Part shown: piece after piece, positions 51,862-60,576 of the stretch
Position numbering within the stretch: position 1 is the first letter of the stretch
Layout: every line of letters begins with the position of its first letter
DNA from: Planctomycetota bacterium
GTDB lineage: Bacteria > Planctomycetota > UBA11346
DNA length: 64,000 nt
NCBI GenBank assembly: GCA_014193115.1
Contig: BJHQ01000013.1
Span: 62,001-126,000 of the forward strand
Reading direction: 5' to 3'
Notes under the pieces: model-generated
Databases searched by the model: none
What the model saw: the letters and a program-made list of their open reading frames with translations, nothing else
Told to the model about the DNA's origin: nothing
Translations under genes and position numbers: made by a program

Positions 51862-52316
51862 CCCTCCCCGCACGAAAGGAGCGCCCCCGCACAAAGGGAG
51901 GGGTCCGGGGAGGGAGCGAAGCCCGCAGGCACGGGGGACAATGGCGAAGCCATCCCGTGCCGGAGGTGCGAAGCCCTCCCCGCACAAAGGGAGGGGTCCG
52001 GGGAGGGAGCGAAGCCCGCAGGCACGGGGGACAATGGCGAAGCCATCCCGTGCCGGAGGCGCGTAGCCCTCCCCGCACAAAGGGAGGGGTCCGGGGAGGG
52101 AGCGAAGCCCGCAGGCACGGGGGACAATGGCGGAGCCATCCCGTGCCGGAGGCGCGAAGCCCCTCCCCGCACAAAAAGCGAAGCCATCCCGTGCCGGAGG
52201 CGCGTAGCCCCTCCCCGCACAAAGGGAGGGGCCCGGGGAGGGAGCGAAGCCCGCAGGCACGGGGGACAATGGCGGAGCCATCCCGTGCCGGAGGCGCGTA
52301 GCCCCTCCCCGTAAAA
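51862..52316 (-). repeat. Tandem array of 93-bp structured repeats behind rplY
   Basis: Copies begin at 51890, 51983, 52076, a shortened one at 52170 and one at 52218; full units are 93-94 bp. The array starts three bases after the rplY stop. Read on the minus strand each unit forms GGCACGGG / CCCGTGCC (8-bp outer stem) with an inner stem ATGGC-TTC-GCCAT (or TCC loop) and an unpaired TGTCC on the 3' side. A second stem is CCCTCCC / GGGAGGG. All six frames stay open through most of it because stop codons are absent, so ORFs called here are artefacts. No spacers, so not CRISPR. Confidence 0.9.
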
Positions 52317-52319
52317 AAG

Positions 52320-53039
52320 TCACTTCTTCTTGGCATCCGCCGGCTTGGCACCCGCGGCGGGTTTGGCGCCAGCGGCAGCCTTGGGATCGCCAGCCTTGGC
52401 GTCGGCGGCCTTGGCGCCGTCGGCGGGGGCAGCGGCAGCGGCGACCGGAGCGTCGCCGGGCTTGGGCTCCTCGACCTTGGTGGCGCGGGGGATGACCACC
52501 GACAGCACCAGAGCCTTGGGATTGGTGATCAGGCGCAGGCCCTTGGGCAGGGGCACCTGGCTGGCGACGATGGTTTCACCCATCTGGGTCTTCGACAGGT
52601 CGAGAGACAAGCCATCGGGAATCGCGTCTGCCTTGCAGGCCACGCGCAGGAAGCGCAGCCGGCGTTCGACGATGCCACCGGTCTTCACGCCGGGGCAGTC
52701 GCGGGCGTCAGGGGTCACGGCGACCTCGACTTCGATCTCGCTGCCGGGCTCGACGGCGATCAGGTCGATGTGCTTGATCTGGTCGGTCAGGCAATCGGTC
52801 GCGATCTCGCCACGCAGGGCGGTCACCGGTTTGCCATCGATCTGGATTTCGCAGAGGTGGACGACATGGGCCTTGAGGTGCGCCGCGCTCTTGGCGTCGA
52901 GCGTCAAGTGCTGGCTGGGCTGGCCGCGGCGGCTGATGGTCAGGGGCACGCCGCCAGCTGTGCGCAGCTTGCGGGCGGCGGTGGTGCCGAGGGCGGTGCG
53001 GGGCGTAGCGTTGTAGGAGGTGTTCGCGATGGCGGACAT
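52320..53039 (-). CDS. rplY: Ribosomal protein bL25 (CTC type)
   Basis: The 239-residue protein has the L25 domain (about 8-100) and the C-terminal TL5/CTC domain (about 100-190; G-V-K-T-G-G-I-V near 122). It binds 5S rRNA. The last 45 residues are alanine/lysine/proline-rich, longer than usual. It lies 17 bases downstream of prs, a common pair. The stop adjoins the repeat array. Confidence 0.92.
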   Translation of the reverse strand: MSAIANTSYNATPRTALGTTAARKLRTAGGVPLTISRRGQPSQHLTLDAKSAAHLKAHVVHLCEIQIDGKPVTALRGEIATDCLTDQIKHIDLIAVEPGSEIEVEVAVTPDARDCPGVKTGGIVERRLRFLRVACKADAIPDGLSLDLSKTQMGETIVASQVPLPKGLRLITNPKALVLSVVIPRATKVEEPKPGDAPVAAAAAPADGAKAADAKAGDPKAAAGAKPAAGAKPADAKKK

Positions 53040-53056
53040 GGTCTGTTTCCGGTTCT

Positions 53057-54013
53057 TCAGGTCGCCTTGATGGCGGCCATTTGCCTGGTGTCGGACAGCA
53101 GGGCGCTGACCGACTGGTTGAGGTGGATGCGCTTGATCGCGTCGCCGAGCAGCCCCGATACCGAGAGCACGGCGATCGGCAGGCCGGCGAACTGGCGCTT
53201 GAGCGGGATGGTGTCGGTGACGATCAGCTGGTCGAGCTGCACCGAGCTCAGCCGTTCATAAGCGTCGCCGCACAGCACGGCATGGGTGACCACCGGGAAG
53301 ACCCGCTTGGCGCCGTATTTCCGGGTGGTGCGGATGGCGTTGGAGATGCTGCCGGCGGTGGTCACCATGTCGTCGACCACGATGCAGTCCCGGCTGCCGA
53401 TCTCGCCAATGACGTGGGCGACCTCGGTGGTGGCGTCGCCGGTGCGGCGCTTGTCGATGATTGCCAGCCCTGCCCCGAGAGCCTTGGCGACTTTTTCCGC
53501 CAGCTTGATCGAGCCGGTGTCGGGGCTGACCACCACCGGGTTTTCGAGGTCGAGGGACTGGAGGTAGGCGAGCTGCACCGGCCGGGCCATCAGGTGGTCG
53601 ACCGGGACATCGAAAAAGCCCTGGATTTGCTGGGCGTGCAGGTCGACGGTGAGGACTCGCTGGTAACCCGCGGTGGTCATCAGGTTAGCCACCAGCTTGG
53701 CGGTGATCGGCACCCGGCCGTCGTGCTTGCGGTCCTGGCGGGCGTAGCCGAAGTACGGCACCACCGCGGTGATCCGGGCTGCTGAGGCCCGGCGCAAGGC
53801 GTCGGCGATGACCAGCAGCTCCATCAGGAAATCATTGCTGGTGGTCGGCTGGACCACGAAGACATCCGCGCCGCGGACGTCCTCGTGGACCTGGACCTTG
53901 ACCTCCCCATCGGGGAAGCGACCGCAGGTCATCTCGCTCAGTTTGAGGTCGAGATGGCCGGCGATGGCCTCAGCGAGGGGGCGGTTGGCGTTGCCGGAGA
54001 CGATGCGCAGCAT
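53057..54013 (-). CDS. prs: Ribose-phosphate pyrophosphokinase
   Basis: The 318-residue enzyme has G-R-F-P-D-G-E-V, Y-F-G-Y-A-R-Q-D-R-K, T-V-D-L-H-A-Q-Q-I-Q-G-F-F and the PRPP loop D-C-I-V-V-D-D-M-V-T-T-A-G-S. It makes PRPP from ribose 5-phosphate and ATP for nucleotide and histidine synthesis. The length and motifs are those of the standard bacterial enzyme. It is the first gene of the prs-rplY pair. Confidence 0.96.
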   Translation of the reverse strand: MLRIVSGNANRPLAEAIAGHLDLKLSEMTCGRFPDGEVKVQVHEDVRGADVFVVQPTTSNDFLMELLVIADALRRASAARITAVVPYFGYARQDRKHDGRVPITAKLVANLMTTAGYQRVLTVDLHAQQIQGFFDVPVDHLMARPVQLAYLQSLDLENPVVVSPDTGSIKLAEKVAKALGAGLAIIDKRRTGDATTEVAHVIGEIGSRDCIVVDDMVTTAGSISNAIRTTRKYGAKRVFPVVTHAVLCGDAYERLSSVQLDQLIVTDTIPLKRQFAGLPIAVLSVSGLLGDAIKRIHLNQSVSALLSDTRQMAAIKAT

Positions 54014-54110
54014 GGCCGACCTCAGAGGGGCGGGAACGATAGCGATCGGACAGGAATCGCAAGCGGTAGAAAAAGGCCAGGCGGATCGGAAAGCCCGCCT
54101 GCGCTGCGGT

Positions 54111-54557
54111 TCAGAACTTGCCGGGATCCGACGGTCTGGCTTCGACCGGGGTCGCCGGTTCGGTTTTTTCGACCTTGTCCTGTTTCACCACGGTTGGATC
54201 GCCGGTCAGGGGCAGGATCGCGATCACCCGATCGCCGGCGATGATCACCGAACCCTTGATGGTCGGGTCATCGGACGACCAGGGCACAGCTTTGCCGTCG
54301 TCATTGAAGATCACCAGGTTGTCGAGGCGCAGGGGTTTGTGCTCCGCCAGCAGATTGGCCATCGCGCCTAATTGCAGGGGACTGGTGCCATAATACGTGT
54401 AATCGCCGACCTCGTGGACGTGCTGGGCCACCGTCACCTGATACCAATAGGTTGCAGGTCCGACCGGCTTGGGCTCGATCGGCTTGTTGTCCGCTTCGCC
54501 GGCGAGCACCGCAGCGAGGCACAGTCCGCAGGCCAGGCTTCTGGTGAAATGATTCAT
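54111..54557 (-). CDS. Small secreted protein translated with sdhB
   Basis: The 148-residue product starts in an ATGA overlap with the sdhB stop (54557-54554), so it is probably translated from the sdh message. It has a signal peptide (about 1-20). The rest is soluble, with Y-W-Y-Q-V-T-V-A-Q-H and a terminal lysine/proline-rich tail. No family was recognised. Its place suggests a periplasmic role linked to succinate dehydrogenase, or simple hitchhiking. Confidence 0.65.
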   Translation of the reverse strand: MNHFTRSLACGLCLAAVLAGEADNKPIEPKPVGPATYWYQVTVAQHVHEVGDYTYYGTSPLQLGAMANLLAEHKPLRLDNLVIFNDDGKAVPWSSDDPTIKGSVIIAGDRVIAILPLTGDPTVVKQDKVEKTEPATPVEARPSDPGKF

Positions 54558-55333
54558 TTCTTGCTGCCGAACACGAACCGGATCGCCGCAGCCAACGGAT
54601 CGTAATACTGATCCACGACCCGTTCCTTGAGCGGGATGATCGCATTGTCGGTGATATGGATGTGCTCCGGGCAGACCTCGGTGCAACACTTGGTGATGTT
54701 GCAGTAGCCGATCGCCGCTTCCTTCTTAAGGAATTCGCGGCGGTCCTCGGCGTCCTGGGGATGCATTTCGAGGCTGGCCATGCGCACGAAGAAGCGCGGA
54801 CCGGCGAATTCCGCGTGCTTGTCGTGCTCACGCAGGACGTGGCAGGTATCCTGGCACAGGAAGCATTCGATGCACTTGCGGAACTCCTGCACCCGGTCGA
54901 TGTCATGCTGCTGCATGCGCAGGCTGCCGTCGGCTTCGACCTGCTTGGGCTTGAAGGGCTTGATCCGCTTGTTGACCGCGTAGTTCCATTTTACGTCGGT
55001 GACCAGATCCTTGATGTTCGGGAAGGCCTTCATCGGCGCCACGTGGATCGGTCCGGGCGGAAGCGATTCCATCCGGGTCATGCACATCAGCCGCGGCTTC
55101 CCGTTGATCTCGGCTGCGCACGAACCGCATTTACCGGCCTTGCAGTTCCAGCGCACGGCGAGATCCGGAGCATGGACCGCCTGGATCTGATGGATGGCGT
55201 CGAGCACCACCATGCCGGCGGTGATCTCGGCGGTGTACGGCGTATAGGTGCCGGAATCCTTGTCGCCGCGCCAGATGATGAAGGTGCGCGGTTCGGACCT
55301 GGTGGTCGTCGGGACTGGCGAAGGGCTGCTCAT
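54554..55333 (-). CDS. sdhB: Succinate dehydrogenase iron-sulfur subunit
   Basis: The 259-residue protein has the [2Fe-2S] cysteines C64, C69, C72 and C84 (C-K-A-G-K-C-G-S-C). The second set is C-I-E-C-F-L-C-Q-D-T-C (154-164) plus C211, C216/217 and C221 for the [4Fe-4S] and [3Fe-4S] centres. It passes electrons from SdhA to the membrane subunit. The usual third cluster layout is kept. It is 10 bases downstream of sdhA. Confidence 0.95.
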   Translation of the reverse strand: MSSPSPVPTTTRSEPRTFIIWRGDKDSGTYTPYTAEITAGMVVLDAIHQIQAVHAPDLAVRWNCKAGKCGSCAAEINGKPRLMCMTRMESLPPGPIHVAPMKAFPNIKDLVTDVKWNYAVNKRIKPFKPKQVEADGSLRMQQHDIDRVQEFRKCIECFLCQDTCHVLREHDKHAEFAGPRFFVRMASLEMHPQDAEDRREFLKKEAAIGYCNITKCCTEVCPEHIHITDNAIIPLKERVVDQYYDPLAAAIRFVFGSKK

Positions 55334-55343
55334 GTGGTCCTTT

Positions 55344-57176
55344 TCACTTGGCCTGGTCTTCGATGATCTGCTTCATCTCAGCGGTCTGCGGCTTCACCGC
55401 CCGCCGCTCCAGGACCATCTTTCCATCCGGTCCCTTTTTCACCACCATGTTCCATTTCGCTTCTTCCTTGGATTTGTCAGGGAAATCATCGCGGAACTGG
55501 GCGCCCCGGCTCTCTTTGCGTTCGATCGCGCTGATCGTCACCGCCTCGGCGCTGATCAGCAGGCTGGGCAGGTCGAGGCAGGTGTGCCAGCCGGGGTTGT
55601 AGGTGCGACCGGTGGGGGCGCAGACTTTTTTGGCGCGGGCCTTGAATTCCTGGATTTTGTCCAGCGCCTGGCGCATCTCGCCTTCGAGCCGGACGATACC
55701 GACCAGGGCCTGCATGCTTTTTTGCAGATCGGCCTGGACCGTGTAAGGGTTTTCGTTGCCAGTCGGGGCGTCCATCCAGTGGACGGCGTCGGTGGCCGCG
55801 GCCTCGATCTGGGCCTGGTCGAGCCAACCGGCTTTCTGCTCTTTGGCGAATTTGGCTGCGAATTCACCGGCACGCTTGCCAAACACCAGCAGATCGGACA
55901 ACGAATTCCCGCCCAGGCGGTTGGCGCCATGCAGGCCGCCGCTGGCCTCGCCAGCGGCGAACAGGCCAGGGACAGTGGACATCTGGGTATCGCCATCGAC
56001 GTGGATGCCGCCCATCGTGTAATGGGTGGTGGGGCCGACTTCCATCCGTTCGGTGGTGATGTCGAGACCGCCCAATTCCAGGAATTGATGGTACATCGAC
56101 GGCAGTTTCTTGCGGATCAGCTCCGCCGCCTTGGCCGGGCCGCCGACCCGTTCCTTGATCCAGGTGATGTCGAGGTACACGCCGCCATGGGGACTGCCGC
56201 GGCCGGCTTTGACCTCGCGGTTGATGCAGCGGGCGACGTGGTCGCGGGTGAGCAGCTCGGGCGGGCGCATCGCGGTTTTGTCGCCAGTGACATAGCGCCA
56301 GCCCTCTTCCTTGTCCTTCGCCGTCTGATTGCGGTAATTTTCAGGAATATCATTGAACATGAAGCGTTCACCCTGGCTGTTGACCAGGATCCCGCCTTCG
56401 CCGCGGACGCCTTCGGTGACCAGGATGCCCTTCACCGAAGGCGGCCAGACCATGCCGGTGGGATGGAATTGGACGAACTCCATGTCGATCAGCTCGGCGC
56501 CGGCGTCATAGGCCAAGGCGTAGCCGTCGCCGGTGTATTCCCAGGAATTGCTGGTCACTTCAAAGGCCCGGCCGAGGCCGCCGGTGGCGATGACCACGGC
56601 CTTGGCCTTGATCAGGACGAACCTGCCGCTGACCCGTTCATAGCCCAACGCGCCGCACACCCGGTCGCCATCCTTCAGCAGTTTGACGATGGTGGTCTCC
56701 ATCGACACCGCCACCGTGGTCTTGTGGATCGAATGATCCTGCAAGGTGCGGATGATCTCCAGGCCGGTGCGATCGCCGACATGGGCCAGTCGCGGGAACC
56801 GGTGGCCACCGAAGTTGCGTTGCAGGATTTTTCCATCGGCGGTGCGGTCGAACACCGCGCCCCACAGTTCGAGTTCCTTCACCCGGGCAGGGGATTCCTT
56901 CGCATGCAGTTCAGCCATGCGCGGATTGTTCATGTATTGGCCGCCGCGCATGGTGTCGGCGAAATGGACCTTCCAGCCGTCGCGGTCGTCGACGTTGCCC
57001 AGCGACGCGGCGACGCCGCCTTCGGCCATCACGGTGTGGGCTTTGCCGAGCAGGGACTTGGTCACGACGTGGACCGAGCAGCCGAGGTCGGCGGCTTCGA
57101 TGGCGGCGCGCAGACCCGCTCCGCCGGCGCCGATGACCAGCACATCGCAGTCGTGGGAGAGATGATCGAGAGCCAT
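55344..57176 (-). CDS. sdhA: Succinate dehydrogenase flavoprotein subunit
   Basis: The 610-residue subunit has the FAD motif V-L-V-I-G-A-G-G-A-G-L (12-22). H47 in A-H-T-V-M-A-E-G-G is the expected covalent flavin histidine. Substrate-site blocks include F-H-P-T-G, G-E-G-G-I-L-V-N and H-M-G/N-R-L-G-G-N-S-L-type sequence (G-A-N-R-L-G-G-N-S-L-S-D-L). It oxidises succinate to fumarate in the citric acid cycle. It is the middle gene of sdhC-sdhA-sdhB, with a four-base gap to sdhC. Confidence 0.96.
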   Translation of the reverse strand: MALDHLSHDCDVLVIGAGGAGLRAAIEAADLGCSVHVVTKSLLGKAHTVMAEGGVAASLGNVDDRDGWKVHFADTMRGGQYMNNPRMAELHAKESPARVKELELWGAVFDRTADGKILQRNFGGHRFPRLAHVGDRTGLEIIRTLQDHSIHKTTVAVSMETTIVKLLKDGDRVCGALGYERVSGRFVLIKAKAVVIATGGLGRAFEVTSNSWEYTGDGYALAYDAGAELIDMEFVQFHPTGMVWPPSVKGILVTEGVRGEGGILVNSQGERFMFNDIPENYRNQTAKDKEEGWRYVTGDKTAMRPPELLTRDHVARCINREVKAGRGSPHGGVYLDITWIKERVGGPAKAAELIRKKLPSMYHQFLELGGLDITTERMEVGPTTHYTMGGIHVDGDTQMSTVPGLFAAGEASGGLHGANRLGGNSLSDLLVFGKRAGEFAAKFAKEQKAGWLDQAQIEAAATDAVHWMDAPTGNENPYTVQADLQKSMQALVGIVRLEGEMRQALDKIQEFKARAKKVCAPTGRTYNPGWHTCLDLPSLLISAEAVTISAIERKESRGAQFRDDFPDKSKEEAKWNMVVKKGPDGKMVLERRAVKPQTAEMKQIIEDQAK

Positions 57177-57180
57177 GGGA

Positions 57181-58014
57181 TCAGAACCGGAAAAGGATGA
57201 GGTGGTCGTGCCAGCCGGAGATCGACAGCACCCGCACGTACACGTCGGAGGCAGCTACCCAGCACAGCGAGATCATCGCGAAGAATGGATGCCGTTCGTT
57301 GAGCCAGGTGACCCCGGACCACAGCGAGTGGGTGGTGGAGCCCTTGGCGCCGAAGGAGTCGCAGCGCCCGCCGACCAGGTGGCGGAAGGAATGGCAGCCG
57401 AGGGTGTAACCCATCAGCAGCACGGTGTTCAGGGTCAAGATCACAGTTCCGATGCCGATGCCGATGGCGTGGCCGCCATCCTTGGTGGTGAAAATGAACG
57501 ATTTGAGCGCGTCGTAGCCGAGGATGCAGGTGAAGATGATCGCCAGATAGAGGACGAAGCGGTGGGCGTTCCACAGGATCAGCGGGAGGAAATTCTCGCC
57601 CCAATAGTCATTGCGCGGTTCGCCCACGGCGCAGGCGGTGGGATCGGCCCAGAAGGCGCGGTAATACACTTTCCGGTAATAATAGCAGGTGAGCCGGAAG
57701 CCGGCGGGGATGCCGAGAATCAGCAACGCTGGTGAATACTGCAGGATCGCCAACGGCCAGAACGGCGGGGCGGCGCCGAACCAGGCGTGGGGCGAGGTGC
57801 CCCATAATTCAGGTGAATAGAAGGGCGAGATGTAATTGGTGCCGGGAACCCAGTAATGCGCACCCTGGAAGGCGGCCCAGGTCGAATAGACCACGAATCC
57901 GGCGAGCAGCAGGAAAAAACCGAGGGGTGCAGCCCACCACGCATCGGAGCGGGCGGTCGCCCCCAGGCCTTTGGCGTGGGGGCCGGGAAGCACGGTGCCG
58001 GGTGCGTAGCTCAT
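57181..58014 (-). CDS. sdhC: Succinate dehydrogenase membrane subunit, single-gene type
   Basis: The 277-residue protein has five predicted membrane helices and several helix histidines (in L-W-N-A-H-R-F-V-L-Y and L-G-C-H-S-F-R-H-L-V-G-G) fit to bind heme b. One protein with five helices replaces the SdhC/SdhD pair of proteobacteria, as in the types found in actinobacteria and some other phyla. The motif N-D-Y-W-G-E-N-F-L-P-L-I-L-W fits that class. ATG 58014 is used; the frame is open far upstream but lacks family sequence. Confidence 0.85.
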   Translation of the reverse strand: MSYAPGTVLPGPHAKGLGATARSDAWWAAPLGFFLLLAGFVVYSTWAAFQGAHYWVPGTNYISPFYSPELWGTSPHAWFGAAPPFWPLAILQYSPALLILGIPAGFRLTCYYYRKVYYRAFWADPTACAVGEPRNDYWGENFLPLILWNAHRFVLYLAIIFTCILGYDALKSFIFTTKDGGHAIGIGIGTVILTLNTVLLMGYTLGCHSFRHLVGGRCDSFGAKGSTTHSLWSGVTWLNERHPFFAMISLCWVAASDVYVRVLSISGWHDHLILFRF

Positions 58015-58321
58015 AGGGAAGAGGCTGGGGACAGGGGGCTGGGGGCTGGGGAACGGCCATCCGCTGGCAGGACGCTGGGCATGGCCGGGGATGCTGGGGC
58101 GGTGCTGGCGGTGCCAATGGGTCCACTGCCGATCAACCCACCCATGCGCAGAGTGTCGGTCGAGCGATGCGCAACACCCAGGTGCCGTCGCCAACAGCTT
58201 GGCGGGATTGCAACGCGAACGACTTGCCCAGCCCAACTCCATTCCTAGCGTCCCCGGCCAACCACGGCGCCGTGGCCGCCAAACCGTGGCGGTCAGGCCC
58301 GCGATCCGGCGGAGATCCTCC
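58015..58321. other. Divergent gap between sdhC and the metallo-beta-lactamase gene
   Basis: The 307-bp region must contain the sdh promoter. A G-rich run (58021-58055, several GGGG and GGGCTGGGG words) could form a G-quadruplex on the plus strand in the sdh leader. No gene was seen. Confidence 0.4.
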
Positions 58322-59275
58322 ATGCAGGTGCGGCTTTGGGGTGTGCGCGGCTCCATCGCCACGCCGATGACGACACCGGTTTTGCAAGAGAAGCTGCGCG
58401 CATTGCTGGCAGAGGCGACCCCGGCCGATCTGGCTTCGCCTGAGGCGATCGACGCGTTCATCGGCCGCAGTCCCCATGCCCGGACGTATGGAGGCAATAC
58501 CAGCTGCGTCGAGGTTTCCTTCGCCGATCAGGTGTTCATTCTCGATGGCGGCACTGGCCTGCGCGGTCTCGGCCATCAGCTCGCAGCGGACGGGCGGGCC
58601 AAGACCCACGGCCTCAATTTCTTCTTCACCCATTTCCATTGGGACCACATCTGCGGCTTCCCGTTCTTCGGTCCGATCTATGTGCCAGGGCGCGAGATCG
58701 GCGTGTGGTCGGGGCGGTCGGATGCCGCCAGGCTGCTTGAAAGCCAGATGAATGACGCCCATTTCCCCGTGAAATGGCGGACCTTGCAAAGCCGTGTGAC
58801 CTGTCAGCAGCTGGCCGAGGGCGAGGCCACCCAGGTGGCCGGTGCGACCGTGCGGATCCTGCCGCTGATCCATCCCGACAAGGCTTTTGGCTACCGGATC
58901 GAACACGGTGGCCGGTCGGTGTGCTATCTGACCGACACCGAGGTCACCCGCCATTCCGACCGGGTCGATCGGACCTATTCCGATTTCGTCGAAGGCGCCG
59001 ACGTGGTCATCGTCGATGCGATGTACGGCTTCCTCGACAGCCACGAGCGGGTCAACTGGGGCCATTCGACCATCTTCAATTTCATCGATTTCTTCAAAGA
59101 CACGTCGATCGGTGAGCTGGTCATCTTCCATCACGATCCCCTGGCGAGCGACTTCAACGTCGCCAAGCTGGCCAGCGACGCGGTCAAATACAAGGAGCTG
59201 ACGGCGCCAGCCGCCACCTGGAAATTGAGCGCGGCCTACGAAGGCCAGACCTGGGATCTGGCGGAACACCCCTGA
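58322..59275 (+). CDS. Metallo-beta-lactamase-fold hydrolase
   Basis: The 317-residue protein has the metal site motif T-H-F-H-W-D-H-I (H-x-H-x-D-H) near 102-109, with L-D-G-G-T-G-L before it and the late histidines in L-I-H-P-D-K-A and F-H-H-D-P. R-L-W-G-V-R-G-S-I at the start is typical of the cyclic-phosphodiesterase-like branch of the fold (PhnP/RNase Z type). A loop between residues 20 and 55 is specific to this group. The substrate is unknown; ATG 58322 is set by the start motif. Confidence 0.82.
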   Translation: MQVRLWGVRGSIATPMTTPVLQEKLRALLAEATPADLASPEAIDAFIGRSPHARTYGGNTSCVEVSFADQVFILDGGTGLRGLGHQLAADGRAKTHGLNFFFTHFHWDHICGFPFFGPIYVPGREIGVWSGRSDAARLLESQMNDAHFPVKWRTLQSRVTCQQLAEGEATQVAGATVRILPLIHPDKAFGYRIEHGGRSVCYLTDTEVTRHSDRVDRTYSDFVEGADVVIVDAMYGFLDSHERVNWGHSTIFNFIDFFKDTSIGELVIFHHDPLASDFNVAKLASDAVKYKELTAPAATWKLSAAYEGQTWDLAEHP

Positions 59276-59299
59276 GACGACGGACAACGAATCCACGCC

Positions 59300-60475
59300 A
59301 TGCCCAACAAGCTGCAAGCCCTGGTCCGCACCCATTGCGCTGATCGCAATCTGAGCGCTCGCAATCTCGCGGAACGCATCGGCATCGGCTATCCCGCCGC
59401 CCTCGCGCTGCTTCGCAAAGGCGCCGTCCCGCGCAAGCCGGATCATCGCGAGAACCTGCGCAAGGAACTCGGTCTTGATGCGGAGTCCTGGGCCCAGGTG
59501 GTCGCGTCGAGCCAGCGCGGCGGGATCGATATCCCCGAAGAAGGCCAGCTGACCCTGCAGCAGCTGATCCTGAAATCGCTGCTCGCCCATGGCTACACCG
59601 AGCAGTCCTTCGCCAAGGCCACCGGCATCCCGTATCCGACGGTGATGGGCATCACCCGGAAGGGCGCCATTCCCAGGTCCGACACCCTGGCGTCGATCGG
59701 CGTGCACCTGGCGATCGAACAGGATATTCTCGAAGAAGCCGTCGCCGCGAGCAAAGCGGCTGGCCGCCCCCAGGCCCGGCCGGTGGCGGTCGAAGACCTC
59801 GGCCATGGCGATATCCCCGAAGAGAAGAGCGGACCTGACGCCCCGAACCTCGCGCAGTCGGCCCTCGATGTGGTCCACCATAGCGGCGTGACCATGGGTG
59901 CCTGGGCCAAAGAGCACAGCATCCCCTATTTGGCGCTGTCGCAGCTGGTCAAGACCGGCCGGGTGCCCAAGCGCAAATCGACCATCGAAGCGATCCGCAC
60001 GGCGTTGGCCCTTCCCGAAGAAGACTTCGTCGCCGCTTTTGAAGCCAGCCGCGACCATCCGACCCCGGCCACGCCGCACACCAAGGAAGACGACGCCGCG
60101 ACCCCGCTCCAGGCCGCACTGATCCGTCTCGTGACCGAACGCCGGATGACCGTGAAAGCCTTCGCCGACGCCGCCGATCTGAGCGTCCTCACTGCCACGC
60201 GGCTGCTCAAGCGCGGTGATCTGCCCGGCCGCACCGCCACCAACCAGAAACTGCGCGCCCTGCTCGGGCTCAACGAGTCCGATTATGATGCGCTGATGGC
60301 CCGCTCCCGCGCCGCCCTCGGCCTGGCGGCGCAAGAGACCGCGGGCGACGCCGATGACGAAGACGAGGAACGCGCTTTGGAAAGCCGGGATCCTCTCCAG
60401 AATCTGGTGTCCAAGCTGGATGGCAAGAAACGCGCAGCCCTGACCACCTTCCTGAAAACGCTCAGCGACAATTGA
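59300..60475 (+). CDS. Protein with four tandem helix-turn-helix repeats
   Basis: The 391-residue protein consists of four similar units: residues 5-71, 86-151, 185-251 and 270-336. Each has a helix-turn-helix core with G-I-G-Y-P-A-A, G-I-P-Y-P-T-V, S-I-P-Y-L-A-L or D-L-S-V-L-T-A, then R/K-x-G-x-x-P-R/K/G, then a helix ending in S-R or A-S. The linkers also repeat (D-I-P-E-E at 77-81 and 171-175). No sensor or membrane segment is present. It may bind DNA along a long site or act as a scaffold. It begins 24 bases after the hydrolase gene and may be cotranscribed. Confidence 0.7.
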   Translation: MPNKLQALVRTHCADRNLSARNLAERIGIGYPAALALLRKGAVPRKPDHRENLRKELGLDAESWAQVVASSQRGGIDIPEEGQLTLQQLILKSLLAHGYTEQSFAKATGIPYPTVMGITRKGAIPRSDTLASIGVHLAIEQDILEEAVAASKAAGRPQARPVAVEDLGHGDIPEEKSGPDAPNLAQSALDVVHHSGVTMGAWAKEHSIPYLALSQLVKTGRVPKRKSTIEAIRTALALPEEDFVAAFEASRDHPTPATPHTKEDDAATPLQAALIRLVTERRMTVKAFADAADLSVLTATRLLKRGDLPGRTATNQKLRALLGLNESDYDALMARSRAALGLAAQETAGDADDEDEERALESRDPLQNLVSKLDGKKRAALTTFLKTLSDN

Positions 60476-60576
60476 TTTCCGGGGTGTCCGGCGAACGGAT
60501 CCGCCGTCTGGCATACCGTCTGCCGCGACCGCATACGACAGTGGCGCGGCGCGTTGCCCGTACCCAGACTGCACCG

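Noticed and set aside
51862-52316. CRISPR array
   Set aside because: Units follow each other without unique spacers, unit length is 93 bp, and no cas gene is present. The same applies to 9483-9587 and 61568-62075.
51840-52351. Several long open frames on both strands through the 93-bp array
   Set aside because: They exist only because the repeat lacks stop codons in most frames. They have no start context or family similarity, and the pairing pattern explains the sequence better.
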